In this document: one piece after another, positions 20,425 to 30,403 of the stretch
Layout: each line of letters starts with the position of its first letter
Numbering within the stretch: position 1 is the stretch's first letter
NCBI RefSeq assembly: GCF_000499845.2
Contig: NC_023759.2
Coordinates: forward strand, 36,254,273 to 36,318,272
DNA length: 64,000 nt
Direction: 5' to 3'
DNA from: Phaseolus vulgaris
Lineage: Eukaryota > Streptophyta > Magnoliopsida > Fabales > Fabaceae
Made by a program: the position numbers and the translations under genes
The notes under the pieces: generated by a model
Told to the model about the DNA's origin: nothing
The model's input: only the letters and a program-made list of their open reading frames with translations
The model's database searches: none

Positions 20425-22345
20425 GGTCCTATTCTTGCATACATGAACAGCCAGTAAATGTGTCTGGTCTTGATGAAATTGGACCCCAGTATCTGCAAGA
20501 GGTGCTGGAGGTCGCCCACCGGGCATCTGTAGGAATTTACTTGCTTTTTTTTCCTATCCATCTGTGCTTCAAACACACAACTGTTGACATAAAGAAAATA
20601 AGTGAATGCCTTCATGATTTCTATTCAATAAGATTTTCAACATTACTCTTCCAAAATCAGTTATTTTAAGAAATCTTTTTCACCCAGTCATATTCCTTTT
20701 ACAATTCCTATTAATAAAAAATGAAAAAAAAAATAGCAAATGACTGCAGTGGAATCTGCTCCAGATGATACAAAGAACATTGAGAACGTGAGAAAAGGCA
20801 AGACCAGTGATTCTAATTTGATGAACTTTTAGCTTGGTTTTAACCTAGATGGAAACAAATTAAACAAGAAAAAAGGTAAATGCCATTTTTTTTAAAAATA
20901 CCAACAGTGCATGAAACTAAAACTGATATCTTTATGCAGAGTGAGTGGGAGGAGGGAGGAGAGGCTAATATCAATTTTTAAAATTCCCTAACTTATGAAA
21001 CTTTACTGACAGCTCTAATCTTGATCATGAATAGAATAGTACCTCATTGACTCGAACATTATAGATTTGTATGGAAGAGTCATCCATGCCAATGGCAATA
21101 ATATTGTTGTCTTGAGGATGAAGTGCAAGAAATGTAGCAGCTGGTGGAGGCGCCATGAAAGTTGTCACTGTTTGCAGTTAATATTCACCAAAATTAATAC
21201 CCGCGCAATATACAATTGCAACAAAAAGTGAAAGAAAGAGGTCATGGAATGCTAAAATAAACCATTAAAGGGATGCTTAGCAAAATACTTGGTATAGATT
21301 ATAGTCTGTCTATTTTGGTAGTACTTCTAAAAGGTCAAAAAGGATAGGAAGTATCATAAGCACCATATGTTGTCTCTCAAAACAACGATATTAGGACACA
21401 CTTATTGATATCAAAATTAACCACTTTCCTTGATTATGGTGAATTAGGTAATTGAATCTTATAAATAAGAGAGTGAAGGAAGTAGAATATAAGAACGTGC
21501 AAAATGAAAGCTACATACCTTAAAGGTCATCATATTGAATAGGGAAATTTTCCCCAGAACATATGAGTCATTCTTTGACAGTGCAAAACATGACACAACA
21601 TCCTCTAGGTTAATATCACTTATATCATTAGTCATCAACATTCCACTAGATGGTTGCCATAGTTGTGGTAGAAGGTTTGGAGTTGCCTAAATAAGAAATG
21701 CTTGTTTTAACAATCTTATGGACACTAACACATTGAAATGTACTCCCAAACAAGTATAGTAGATGCTCATTACTTTTGCCGAAGGATTCCGCTCATTTCT
21801 CTGCCATTTTCAAAGCTTGTGATCATCATTTGTTGCCAAAGCAACCCCCTGATTTGTATAAATTAACCTAGAAACCTGAAACAATATTTAAAAATATTAA
21901 ATGTATAACCAGTTGAACGACTATTGTAAACTTGTAATTAGAAGTATACAACCTAAAAAAAAAAAAAGAGGGGAATAGCCCACCAAAACTTTGAACACAA
22001 CATGCAAGCAGAAAAGCTATATGGGCAAAATATTGAATAATATATTTGTTTTGCTGATATATTTGCGATTCAATAAGGAAGTAGAGGATGAATGCATTGG
22101 TGAGAATACAATACAAGTTTATGCATTGCCTTCACATGCCCCAAAAAAGACTGAATATATACAATTCTAGTATCTAACAATACCTTCATTGATGATAGAC
22201 TACCAGGAAGGAAGTTTCAGGGAGCGACATTGTCATGGTTCATTAAACCCTAAACCCTAAACCCTAAACCCTAAACCCTAAACCATATCCACGACTTCAT
22301 CAACAATTCTGGATTTCTCATCCGCTAAACTTCGTGTATCATTAT
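20425..22345 (-). pseudogene. TOPLESS/TOPLESS-related corepressor, broken C-terminal fragment
   Basis: Six exon-like blocks on the minus strand follow the order of the TOPLESS WD40 region. At 22345-22190 are RSLADEKSRIVDEVVD, then a telomeric tract, then QCRSLKLP with stops. At 21876-21776 is SRLIYTNQG...HKLWKWQRNERN. At 21690-21520 are LWQPSSGMLMTNDISDINLE and FALSKNDSYVLGKISLFNMM (several residues lost before GKISLF). At 21172-21040 are PPPAATFLALHPQDNNIIAI and MDDSSIQIYNVRV. At 20815-20738 is RITGLAFSHVLNVL with a +1 shift. At 20548-20425 is DTGVQFHQDQTHLLAVH. Functional TOPLESS proteins are nuclear corepressors that link EAR-motif repressors to histone deacetylases. Here the N-terminal LisH/CTLH part is missing. 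Introns remain, so this is a DNA-level copy, possibly captured by a transposon. Confidence 0.85.
22244..22284. repeat. Interstitial telomeric repeat (TAAACCC)n
   Basis: Five perfect TAAACCC units plus a partial sixth (41 bp) of the plant telomere sequence. The tract lies exactly inside what should be a TOPLESS exon: coding similarity stops at VDEVVDM on one side and resumes with NEP.QCRSLKLP on the other, so it replaces about a dozen residues. Confidence 0.95.
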
Positions 22346-22629
22346 TCTACAAAGCAAAATAGAATAATACAATTAAAACAACCAGAGAAATAGAATTCTC
22401 GTTCATTAACCGACATAACAATAATTAAACTAGTTCATGCATCAAACAGAGCAACTGAAAATATAAGAGGAAAACAATTATCTCCAAACCTGGTTCTATC
22501 AACACTATATGCCTATTAAAAAGAATTTCCTAACATCCAATAGTGTAAAAAGAATTCATGAAGCATATATAGGAAGAAACATTTTCAAGACTGCTTCGGG
22601 TCATAAACAAAATAAACTAAAATGAAAAT

Positions 22630-23265
22630 TGTTCCTGCTAGGAAGATGGGACATAGAGAACTATTAAAGTCTATTAAAGTCTTCGTCTTCTTCCTTCGGT
22701 CGGGCAGGTTGTTGGGTGTTTGACTGGGGTCCTCGTCATCTTCGTGCTTCTCCTTCGGCTCTCGGTCTCGGGTGAACACCAGATGGGGGTACCTGCGGAA
22801 GGTACTCCGACGCTCAAGTCAGTAAAGCGGGTAATCGGTATTCAGGTAGGTGCACAGTAATAAATGACTTACCTTTCTCCTTGGAATGTGTGCTATTTAT
22901 ATTATTTTAATGGGCTTACCTTATTGGGCCTGATTAGTGGAATGGATCACACTTATGGATGTATTACCTAATCCTTAATGACAGATTAACTTCACTGACC
23001 TTGGTTTGAGCGTTAATGGATTTATGTGTCGGTCGGGCGGGCCGTCCGTGGTGGTTTCCCTTGTCTCGGTCGGGTTCCCTTGTCTCGACCAAGTTTCCCT
23101 AGTCTCGGCCAGGTTTCCCTTGTCTCGGCCAGGTTCCCTGGTCTCGACCAGAATTCTCTTGTCTCGGCCAGGTTCCCTGGTCTCGACCAGAATTCCCTTG
23201 TCTCGGTCAGGTAAACCACATCTCGGTCAGGGAGACCGAATCTCGGTCTCGCCCATACCGGTACA
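22630..23265 (-). repeat. 3' LTR of the second Gypsy element
   Basis: Matches 26115-26663 but has several extra units of a GTCTCGACCAG / GTCTCGGCCAG repeat near 23060-23210. The left start TGTTCCTGCTAGG differs from TGATCCTGCTATGG in the partner. Confidence 0.85.
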
Positions 23266-23284
23266 GTTGCCCCCCAAGCTCGAG
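23266..23284 (-). other. Polypurine tract of the second Gypsy element
   Basis: On the minus strand CTCGAGCTTGGGGGGCAAC precedes the 3' LTR, parallel to the tract at 2268-2284 in the first Gypsy element. Confidence 0.7.
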
Positions 23285-23620
23285 GATGGATACATCCGAT
23301 GAGTCTTGAATGGTAGGTGTCGGTCGGCCGACTTGGTCAAGTGGATTGGAACACATCAGCGTGTGTCTCGGTCGGCCATACCAATACACTTGCCCCCCAG
23401 GCTTGAGGTCGACTGGGCTGGCCGAGGCTAAGGAGGGCGAGTGCGTTGTAGTTAATCAAGAGTAGGTTAGCCTTTGGTCGGGATGTGTCCTTCTCTTGTT
23501 TTTATATCTTTCTCTCTCCTCTGAGGCTGGGGTGTGACCTCTCCCTTTTGCAATTATCAATGTATCGCCCTTCCTTTTTGTATCTAAGAAGAATTTTCAC
23601 AAGTTAAAATGTTGATCATT
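23285..23620. other. Untranslated spacer of the second Gypsy element
   Basis: No coding sequence. It includes a second CATACCAATACACTTGCCCCC stretch near 23378-23398 that imitates the LTR/polypurine-tract junction, perhaps a duplicated LTR edge. Confidence 0.5.
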
Positions 23621-23621
23621 A

Positions 23622-24368
23622 ATTGTTTGGGCGGTCGGTCATTAATTGTGATTGCTTTAAATCGAACAAGTTGAATGGTCGATCGACCATTAACTGTGAT
23701 TGCTTTAAATCGAACAAGTTGAATGGTCGGTCGGCAATTAATTGTGATTGCTTTAAATCGAACAAGTTGAATGGTCGGTCGACCATTAACTGTGATTGCT
23801 TTAAATCGAACAAGTTGAATGGTCGGTCGATTATTAATTGTGATTGCTTTAAATCGAACAAGTTGAATGGTCGGTCGACCATTATCTGTGATTGCTTTAA
23901 ATCGAACAAGTTGAATGGTCGGTCGGCCATTAATTGTGATTGCTTTATCAAACAAGTTGAATGGTCGGTCGACCATTAACTGTGATTGCTTTAAATCGAA
24001 CAAGTTGAATGGTCGGTCGGTTATTAATTGTGATTACTTTAAATCGAACAAGTTGAATGGTCGGTCGGCCATTAACTGTGATTGCTTTAAATCGAACAAG
24101 TTGAATGGTCGGTCGGCCATTAATTGTGATTGCTTTAAATAGAACAAGTTGAATGGTCGGTCGATCATTAACTGTGATTGCTTTAAATCGAACAAGTTGA
24201 ATGGTCGATCGGCTATTAATTGTGATTGCTTTAAATCGAACAAGTTGAATGGTTTGTCGGACATTAACTGTGATTGCTTTAAATCGAACGAGTTGAATGG
24301 TCGGTCGACCATTAAGTGTGATTGCTTTAAATCGAACAAGTTGAATGGCCGGTCGGCCATTAACTGTG
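23622..24368. repeat. 48-bp minisatellite, about 15 units
   Basis: The unit reads ATTAATTGTGATTGCTTTAA, then ATCGAACAAGTTGAATGGTC, then GGTCGACC, with small substitutions between units; one unit near 23940 is a few bases short. Because 48 is a multiple of three, several frames on both strands stay open (for example CDCFKSNKLNGRS repeated), but these are repeat shadows, not a protein. The array lies between the polypurine-tract side and the integrase remnant of the second Gypsy element. Confidence 0.9.
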
Positions 24369-24415
24369 TGAGTCTACTTGTGCCAAGTTATAAGTTTAAC
24401 TTGGGTGTGTCGGTC

Positions 24416-24655
24416 GGTCTCGGCAAGGTATGCCGGTTAAGGCTTCATCCAGACCGAACCGAGTGAGAGGTGTTGGCAGGGTATGTCGTTTAAGGCTTTG
24501 TCCAGACCAAACCTAGTTGATTGGTCTCGGCAGGGTATGCCGGTTAAGGCTTCATCCATACCAAACCTAGTTGATCGGTCTCGGCAGGATATGTCGGTTA
24601 AGGCTTCATCTAGACCGAGCCGAGTGAGAGGTGTTGGCAGGGTATGCCATTTAGG
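24416..24655. repeat. 54-bp tandem repeat, about four units
   Basis: The unit starts GGTCTCGGCAGGGTATGCCG and continues GTTAAGGCTTCATCCAGACC; the units diverge by several substitutions. It directly follows the 48-bp array inside the second Gypsy element. Confidence 0.8.
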
Positions 24656-24870
24656 ATGAGGTCGAACATTTGCCTTCGTATGGTGGGCTCACCCACCTCG
24701 ACCGGGATCATGTCCTTGGCCCCATATGTCAGACTGTAGGGTTTCTCCTACATGGTAGTCTTAGGGGTGCATCTGTATGCCCAGAGAACTTCTATCTGCT
24801 TCTCGGTCCATCGGCCTTTTGCCTTGCCCAGGTGCTTTTTCAGCTCATTGAGTATGACCTTGTTGGCGGT
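24656..24870 (-). pseudogene. Gypsy integrase C-terminal remnant
   Basis: On the minus strand, with shifts, it reads LGKAKGRWTEKQIEV followed by an EVLWAYRCTPK..T..EKPYSLTYGA pattern and a VEVGEPTIRRQMFDL end. This is the typical end of the Ty3/Gypsy integrase region. Upstream on the minus strand it joins gag directly near 24885, so protease, RT, RNase H and most of integrase are deleted. Confidence 0.7.
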
Positions 24871-24884
24871 AATCCACCCCTTTG

Positions 24885-26064
24885 AAGTCCTCGTCCGTGA
24901 AGATGATGGGTGGCATCCTCGATCAGAATGTCATTGCGTTCACTTGGTGCACCGCCCGCAGGTGTTACTTCCGGGCGCTGTTGGTGCTCCCTCCCGGGCG
25001 AAGCCGCTGGCTATGGTGTTGATAACCTCTCGGTTACCTCTTCTGTCGGCCTCCCTGGGAGGGTCATCCTTGCGGGGATGATCGTCTCTCCTAGGCTGTC
25101 GGTTGTCTCTGTGATCTCGGTCATTTTAGGCTGTCGGTCTCTGTGATCTCGGTCATTTCGACCGCGTTGGGGTGACCTTGTTCGCCTAGCGGGTTCCACT
25201 CGGTGGGGTGGGTCTCGGCCGTTCCTGACGAATCAACGGAGGTGCCCAGCCTGGATAAGTTCCTCGATCTTATCCTTCAGAGTCTGACACTCCTCGATTG
25301 AGAGCCCGCTGTTTTGATGGTACCGACACTACTTCCTTCGGTCGACATTGTTAGGGCTGGCCACTTTCCTTGGAGGAGGGATCAACTCAGCGTTGAGAGC
25401 CTCGTCCAGCATCCTTCCCCTCTCAGCCATCAGGGGTGTGTATCTCGAGAACCGGATTGTTCGGTCCCGGTTGTCTCTGCGTCGGTCATTTCTCCTCCTT
25501 ATTCTTCTCTCCACTGGCCTTGGCACGGGCCTGGTTACGAAACTCTCTGAGTTTTTCCAGCTGCATATACTTAGCAGTTCTCTTCCTCAGCTCGTCCAGG
25601 TTGTCGACCAGCTGCATGCATAGGTTGTCAGCAAAGGGCCCTGGGCTGTCGGCATGTTATGCATGACAACGTCCGGGCTCAGATTCCGGATGCTCATTGC
25701 CACCTTGCTGAACCTATTAACAAAGGTTCTCAGGGACTCTCCCTTATCCAGATGGATGCCCATCAGGGCGATGAAACTTAGGTGGTGCGGTCGGCTGGTG
25801 GCGAACTGGGTCTCAAACTTCGCCACAGTGTGGCAAAGCTGTCAATGGAGTTGGGTGAGAGTTTGGTGAACAGCTGAGGGTTGCTCCCTTCAGCGATGTA
25901 AGAAACATTCGACACAACACTGCGTCATCCGAGGAGTAGAGGCTCATATGGGTGGTGTAAGCGTCCATATGCTCATCGGGATCGGTCGATCCGTCGTATC
26001 GGTCTCGATTGAAACCCTTCCACTTGTCAGGCAGTGGGACTTCAATACTTCTAGTTAAGACCAT
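24885..26064 (-). pseudogene. Gag of the second Gypsy element, frameshifted
   Basis: Starts at 26064 (MVLTRSIEVPLPDKWKGFNR, then DRYDGSTDPDEHMDAY and CRMFLTSLKGATLS) and shifts frame near 25820 to MAKFETQFATSRPHH and GESLRTFVNRFSKVAMSIRN. It shifts again into an Arg/Asp-rich tail (RDDRPRDNRD-like) around 25530-25000. This is a retrotransposon gag domain with its basic C-terminal region. At least two frameshifts make it non-functional. Confidence 0.8.
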
Positions 26065-26096
26065 CTACTTTCTTTCTTCAGCTAGTTTCTCCCGGC

Positions 26097-26114
26097 CCCA
26101 CGGGGGGCGCCAAT
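26097..26114 (-). other. Primer-binding site of the second Gypsy element
   Basis: ATTGGCGCCCCCCGTGGGG on the minus strand, directly after the 5' LTR. It is nearly the same as the site in the first element. Confidence 0.7.
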
Positions 26115-26663
26115 TGATCCTGCTATGGAGATGGCACATAGAGAACTATTGAAGTCTTCGTTTTCCTCCTTCGGTCGGGCAGGTTGCTGGGTGCTTGACT
26201 GGGGTCCTCCTCGTCTTTGTGCTTCTCCTTCGGCTCTCGGTCTCGGGTGAACACCGGATGGGGGGTACCTGCGGAAGGCACTCCGACGCTCAAGTCAGTA
26301 AAGCGGGTGATCGGTATTCAAGTAGGTGCACAGTAATAAATGACGTACCTTTCTCCTTGGAATGTGTGCTATTGATATTATTTTAATGAGCTTACCTTAT
26401 TGGGCCTGATTAGTGGAATGGATCACACTTATGGATGTATTACATAATCCTTAATGACATATTAGCTTCACTGACCTTGGTTTGAGCGTTAATGGATTTA
26501 TGTGTCGGTCGGCCGGACCGTCCGTGGTAGTTTCCCTTGTCTCGGCCGAGTTTCCTTGTCTCGACCAGGTTTCCCTAGTCTTGGCCAGAATTCCCTTGTC
26601 TCGGTCAGGTAAATCGCATATCGGTCAGGGAGACCGAATCTCGGTCTCTCCCATACCGGTACA
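26115..26663 (-). repeat. 5' LTR of the second Gypsy element
   Basis: 549 bp, TGATCCTGCT...CCGGTACA, followed by the AAAAT duplication. Confidence 0.88.
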
Positions 26664-26668
26664 AAAAT

Positions 26669-27332
26669 GCCTTACTGAAATCAATTAAAGCCAAAACAAG
26701 CTACCTTGCTGAAATGCAAATGCCACATAACTCTTCCCTCCTTCCACTACCTCCAGCGCCACCACATGAAATAGGGTTGGGTAGACTGAAATGAAATAGC
26801 GCCACCACATTACTCAAGCAGATCAGAATAATAATGAGCACAAAACTTAACAAATCCTTGTGTGGAGGCGCTGATAGCGGTGATTTCGGATAATAATTGC
26901 GAGACAACTAGTAGCAAAGGAGTGAGGATAAGAATCACCTCTTATTCAACTGACTTAAGCACAAAGGATTAAGGATAAGAATCACGAGTAGAACTTCGTG
27001 AGGAGGGCTTCGTTAGCGTTTAAGTGTTTAGGCAGAGAGAGGTTTGAGTGTTTTGGCAGAAAGACAAGGAAGAGAGAGGGAAAAGTCACGATTTTCAAGA
27101 GTGAATAGTGAAAACAAATTTTCAAAAATAATTTGAAATAAAGAGGAATGGTGTATGGAGGGAAGGAAAACAAAAGTTTTTATTTTGAAGGATAATTGTG
27201 ACAGTTCAAAATGACATATTCTGAAAGATAATTGTGTCGGTTAGTCAAATGTCGTATTATATGAAAATTTGTGACAGTTATTAATAGCCGTCATATTAAA
27301 ACTGTCACTTTATACACGATTTTTTTTTAGTG
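26669..27332. other. Unassigned DNA with a CACTA-like right terminus
   Basis: No gene was recognised. The last 150 bp carry repeated TGACAGTT / GACGGCTATT-type motifs and end at 27332 with TTTTTTTTTAGTG. Read in reverse this is CACTAAAAAAAAATCGTG, like a CACTA terminus with sub-terminal repeats. It could be the right end of a transposon carrying the TOPLESS fragment, but the left end near 19505 does not match well. Confidence 0.35.
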
Positions 27333-27731
27333 ATTACTTATGAATATTCTATATTATATTATATATGAATAATTTTTTAAGATTTTATAAATATTTTTCT
27401 ATTATATTTTTTTAGTCTTATGAATATTTTGCTTTGATATTATATATGAATATTTTTCTATTATATTACTACACACCAATATATTTTTTTCGATCTTACT
27501 AATTTTTCTACATTATATTATAGATAAATATTTTTATATTATATAACATGAATATTTGTTTTTATCTTATGATATATATTTTGGTTAACTTTTTTATTAT
27601 AATTTTCAAGAATCATCTTATTAGAATTTCATGGCATCTCATCGCCTTTCCGCCAATATGTTTTTATTGTGGCTCTAAGAGAAACATGTTACTAAAAATG
27701 TATGGGAAGGTACAAGAAAGTTGTGAAATAT
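27333..27731. other. AT-rich DNA, no gene seen
   Basis: Contains four or five diverged repeats of TATGAATATTTTTCTATTATATTA between 27333 and 27560. Confidence 0.5.
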
Positions 27732-27882
27732 AAACTAATTTTAGAAACCAAAATAATTAGTTACTATATTGACTAAATTAAAGACCATTTTATAAACTAA
27801 AAAAAAAATTATTGGTATATAAAGTAGTTTCTATTATTAATAATAATTTATAAAGTAGTTTCTAAATTGGTATCTAACCTGT
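27732..27882. mobile_element. CACTA-type hairpin MITE, truncated copy
   Basis: Matches the left half of the 922-1285 element (AACTAATTTTAGAAACCAAAATAATTAGTTACTAT and following words, with small changes). It breaks off after GGTATCTAAC, where the plant-mobile-domain sequence begins. Confidence 0.65.
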
Positions 27883-27884
27883 TG

Positions 27885-29220
27885 ATGGAGAGGTTGTCAC
27901 CGAGATTACTAGTGGTGATTTAGTATCTTTGTGTGAGAAGTTGCTCGGATTTATACCACCCGCTACAGCATGAAAGGACATGCAATTAATTTGTCTTGGC
28001 TTAAAATGCAACCAACGATGTTATTGCTCAACATGCTCGAGTTCACATATTAACACTTATTAGAAGCCTATTGATGCCTGATTCTTCAGGTAGTAAGGTA
28101 CATTTAATGTATCTATTATTGTTGGTTGACTTGAACAATGTCAGGAATTATAGTTGGGGGTCAGTTGTATTAGCTTCTCTGTACCGTACGCTCGATCACG
28201 GAATAGACTTTAATCAAGATAATATTGGAGTTTGCATGCTGCTTTTACAATGTTGGGCATGGGAACGCTTAACATGCATTTCTCCACAACTTCAATCATT
28301 GACTAATGAAGAAGTTGAATAAGGCATTGGTTTCCCACTCGGGAAAAGGTATGTTATTTTTTTATTAATTTTCGAGACAAGAAAACAAAGTTCAACTCAA
28401 GTTATCTTAATTGTAAATTTCTTTATATTCCTTGTTTACGTTAGGTGGACTTGAAGGAAGGATGTATAGGACGCACACAGGAGGAATCATTGTTCCCCAA
28501 ATACAGGCAATGTTTGATGGCATTAAATCTAGAGAGGTTGTAATCAATATATAAACTAACATACCATGTTAACTGAAAATTTCATATTTTACTGATGTTT
28601 CAAACATTTATTTATAGTTTCTTTGGACTCCATATCGAGTGGATTATGTTAGGCACTTGATCATTATTGAGATTTCCCCAATTGCACGGGCGGTAGTTCC
28701 TCTCGTATGTTTCACAACAATTGAATATTATCAGGTTGGTAGGGTTATACATCAATTTGGATTTTGACAGAGTATTCTAAGTGACCCATTGAACCTTGAT
28801 CAACTTCACAAAGAGGATATGAGAGGACAGACTGATCAATATTGGCCACATTATCATGCCACATGGATAACTATGTGGAATGACCGTCATAATCGTCTAA
28901 TTCAGGAAAATCATTTTAACAAAAATGACCATTTGCATGACAAGTCAACATACATGAAATGGTACATCAATCGTACTATCCGCTACATCTCGCCTATATA
29001 GTCACCGTCCGATGACGATATATGTTCAATTACAAAATCATTTATTATTCTTTATTGACTAATCCAAAATTAACACATATTTTCAAAAGAATGTGATATG
29101 CCATGGGAGACTACACAACCTCACTATCAACATCATGTAGAATCTTCTTCTCAAGTTGAATCGTTTCAACAAACATCTTTTCATCTGTCAGGTGTTCACC
29201 CGACTCAGTTGTTCGATGAT
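27885..29220 (+). pseudogene. Plant mobile domain (MAIN-like) protein gene, decayed, part 1
   Basis: Plus-strand blocks follow the plant mobile domain (PMD, PF10536) order: VDGEVVTEITSGDLVSLCEK and LLGFIPP (27885-27970); LLMPDSSGSKVHLMYLLLLVDLNNVRNYSWGSVV (split here for length) and CMLLLQCWAWERL (28060-28325); FLWTPYRVDYVRHL and AVVPLVCFTTIEYYQ (28620-28735); and SDPLNLDQLHKEDMRGQTDQYWPHYHATWITMWNDRHNRL (split) to RTIRYISPI (28770-29000). A Gln/Ser-rich tail (29100-29220) continues beyond the solo LTR. In-frame stops (about 27975, 28010, 28320) and a missing N-terminus indicate a pseudogene or transposon-borne copy. MAIN-like proteins act in genome stability and silencing, and PMD domains are also carried by MULE and Gypsy elements. 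Confidence 0.75.
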
Positions 29221-29223
29221 AAG

Positions 29224-30403
29224 TGTTAAATTTCAATAATATTTAATGTTAAAATACAGACACTTACGAGTATTAATTGCTAAAATAATTATAAAATAAC
29301 CCCTAACTTGTGAATTTATACCTTTTTACATATTTTGTGATTTTAATTTGAATAAGAACATTTTATTCTCAAATTTGTGTCAATTTCAGGTTTCTAAGGG
29401 AGAATGAAGATGACTAGACAAAAGGAGAATTATATAAGCTAAAAAGGAAAAGTTGGAAGGCCCCGAAACGCACAAGCTCACAGAAAGCCCAAGTCAGCAT
29501 CATAGCATCTCACTCCAACAACATTGGACAAAATTGACGTTTTACTCGCTCAAGCAAGTAAATCTTGCTTGAGTGAGAATCCATTTAAGCCTAAACAAAT
29601 TAGGTTAAATAAGGGGCTTGAGGGACAACCCTAGTGTGCAAGATTGAGAGAAAAACACCATTGAGTGACTTGTGATTCAATTGGGAGAATAAGAGGTGTG
29701 AGAAACATTAGAGTAGGCAGCTGTTAAGGAGAAACATCTTAGATCTTCTTTTCATGTCATCCTTGCGTGTAATAGTCATCATGAGTGGCTAATTCTACCC
29801 TTTGGGATTGAGAATAATCTGTTCAAATTCTTATGTATTGAGGTGATATCTGAATATAATATTTTATTCTTGATTGATTATTGGTATTATTGTTTTGCTT
29901 CTAATTATTGATCTAGAATCTTAAATTTGACTAGAAAGTATTTTTAGAGTTTTGACCTAATCAATAATACTTAACATATTTGAGTGTTATGAATAGACTT
30001 GAAATGTTAATTGCTATCAACGTCTGATCTGAATACTAAGTTGTTTTTATAAATATGAGGAATCGATATTTAGAAAGCATCTTAATAATTTTATATGCGA
30101 GGAATCGATATAAATGATTTTTATACGGACATCAATATCAATTAAAGAAATATTACCATGTTAATCAAAATACAAAAGAGTGAGAAATATGAAACCCAAT
30201 TCCTATTTTTCCAACTTGAAGCAACAAATTCTTTGACTTGTTTTCTAATTAATCAGCATCATCACAACAACTTCAACACATTTTTATTATTTTGTTTTAT
30301 ATTTAGTGAATATTTTACTTGATTATTCAACTATTCCTTGTGGGTTTGATATTCATCCTTAGAGACACATTATTACTTTTGACAACGCGGTGCACTTGCC
30401 GTA
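29224..30403. mobile_element. Solo LTR inside the MAIN-like pseudogene
   Basis: A 1180-bp block starting TGTTAAATTTC and ending near GTGCACTTGCCGTA. It has ATAAG before and AAAAG after (a 5-bp duplication with one mismatch). It holds the inverted CTCGCTCAAGCAAG / CTTGCTTGAGTGAG motif (29549-29578) and the CCTTGTGGGTTTGATATTC-type end seen in legume Gypsy LTRs. The MAIN-like tail resumes right after it (FRYRDQPHMSFQSSFYQ). No internal region is present, so it is best explained as a solo LTR. Confidence 0.7.

Larger units (their letters stand above)
22630..26663 (-). mobile_element. Second Ty3/Gypsy element, internally deleted
   Basis: LTRs at 22630-23265 (636 bp) and 26115-26663 (549 bp), TG...CA ends, and a 5-bp duplication AAAAT at 22625-22629 and 26664-26668. 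The minus orientation follows from the TTGGCGCC primer site beside the right LTR, the purine tract beside the left LTR, and gag on the minus strand. Only gag pieces and an integrase tail survive, so it is non-autonomous. The LTR length difference comes from extra TCTCGGCCAGGTTCCC-like repeats in the left LTR. It inserted just right of the TOPLESS fragment. Confidence 0.88.

Noticed and set aside
22585..22779. A 64-codon minus-strand ORF
   Set aside because: It overlaps the LTR border of the second Gypsy element and is an LTR shadow.
23584..24466. Several overlapping ORFs of 75-139 codons on both strands
   Set aside because: They are translations of the 48-bp minisatellite; the same peptide unit repeats and no start or family supports a protein.
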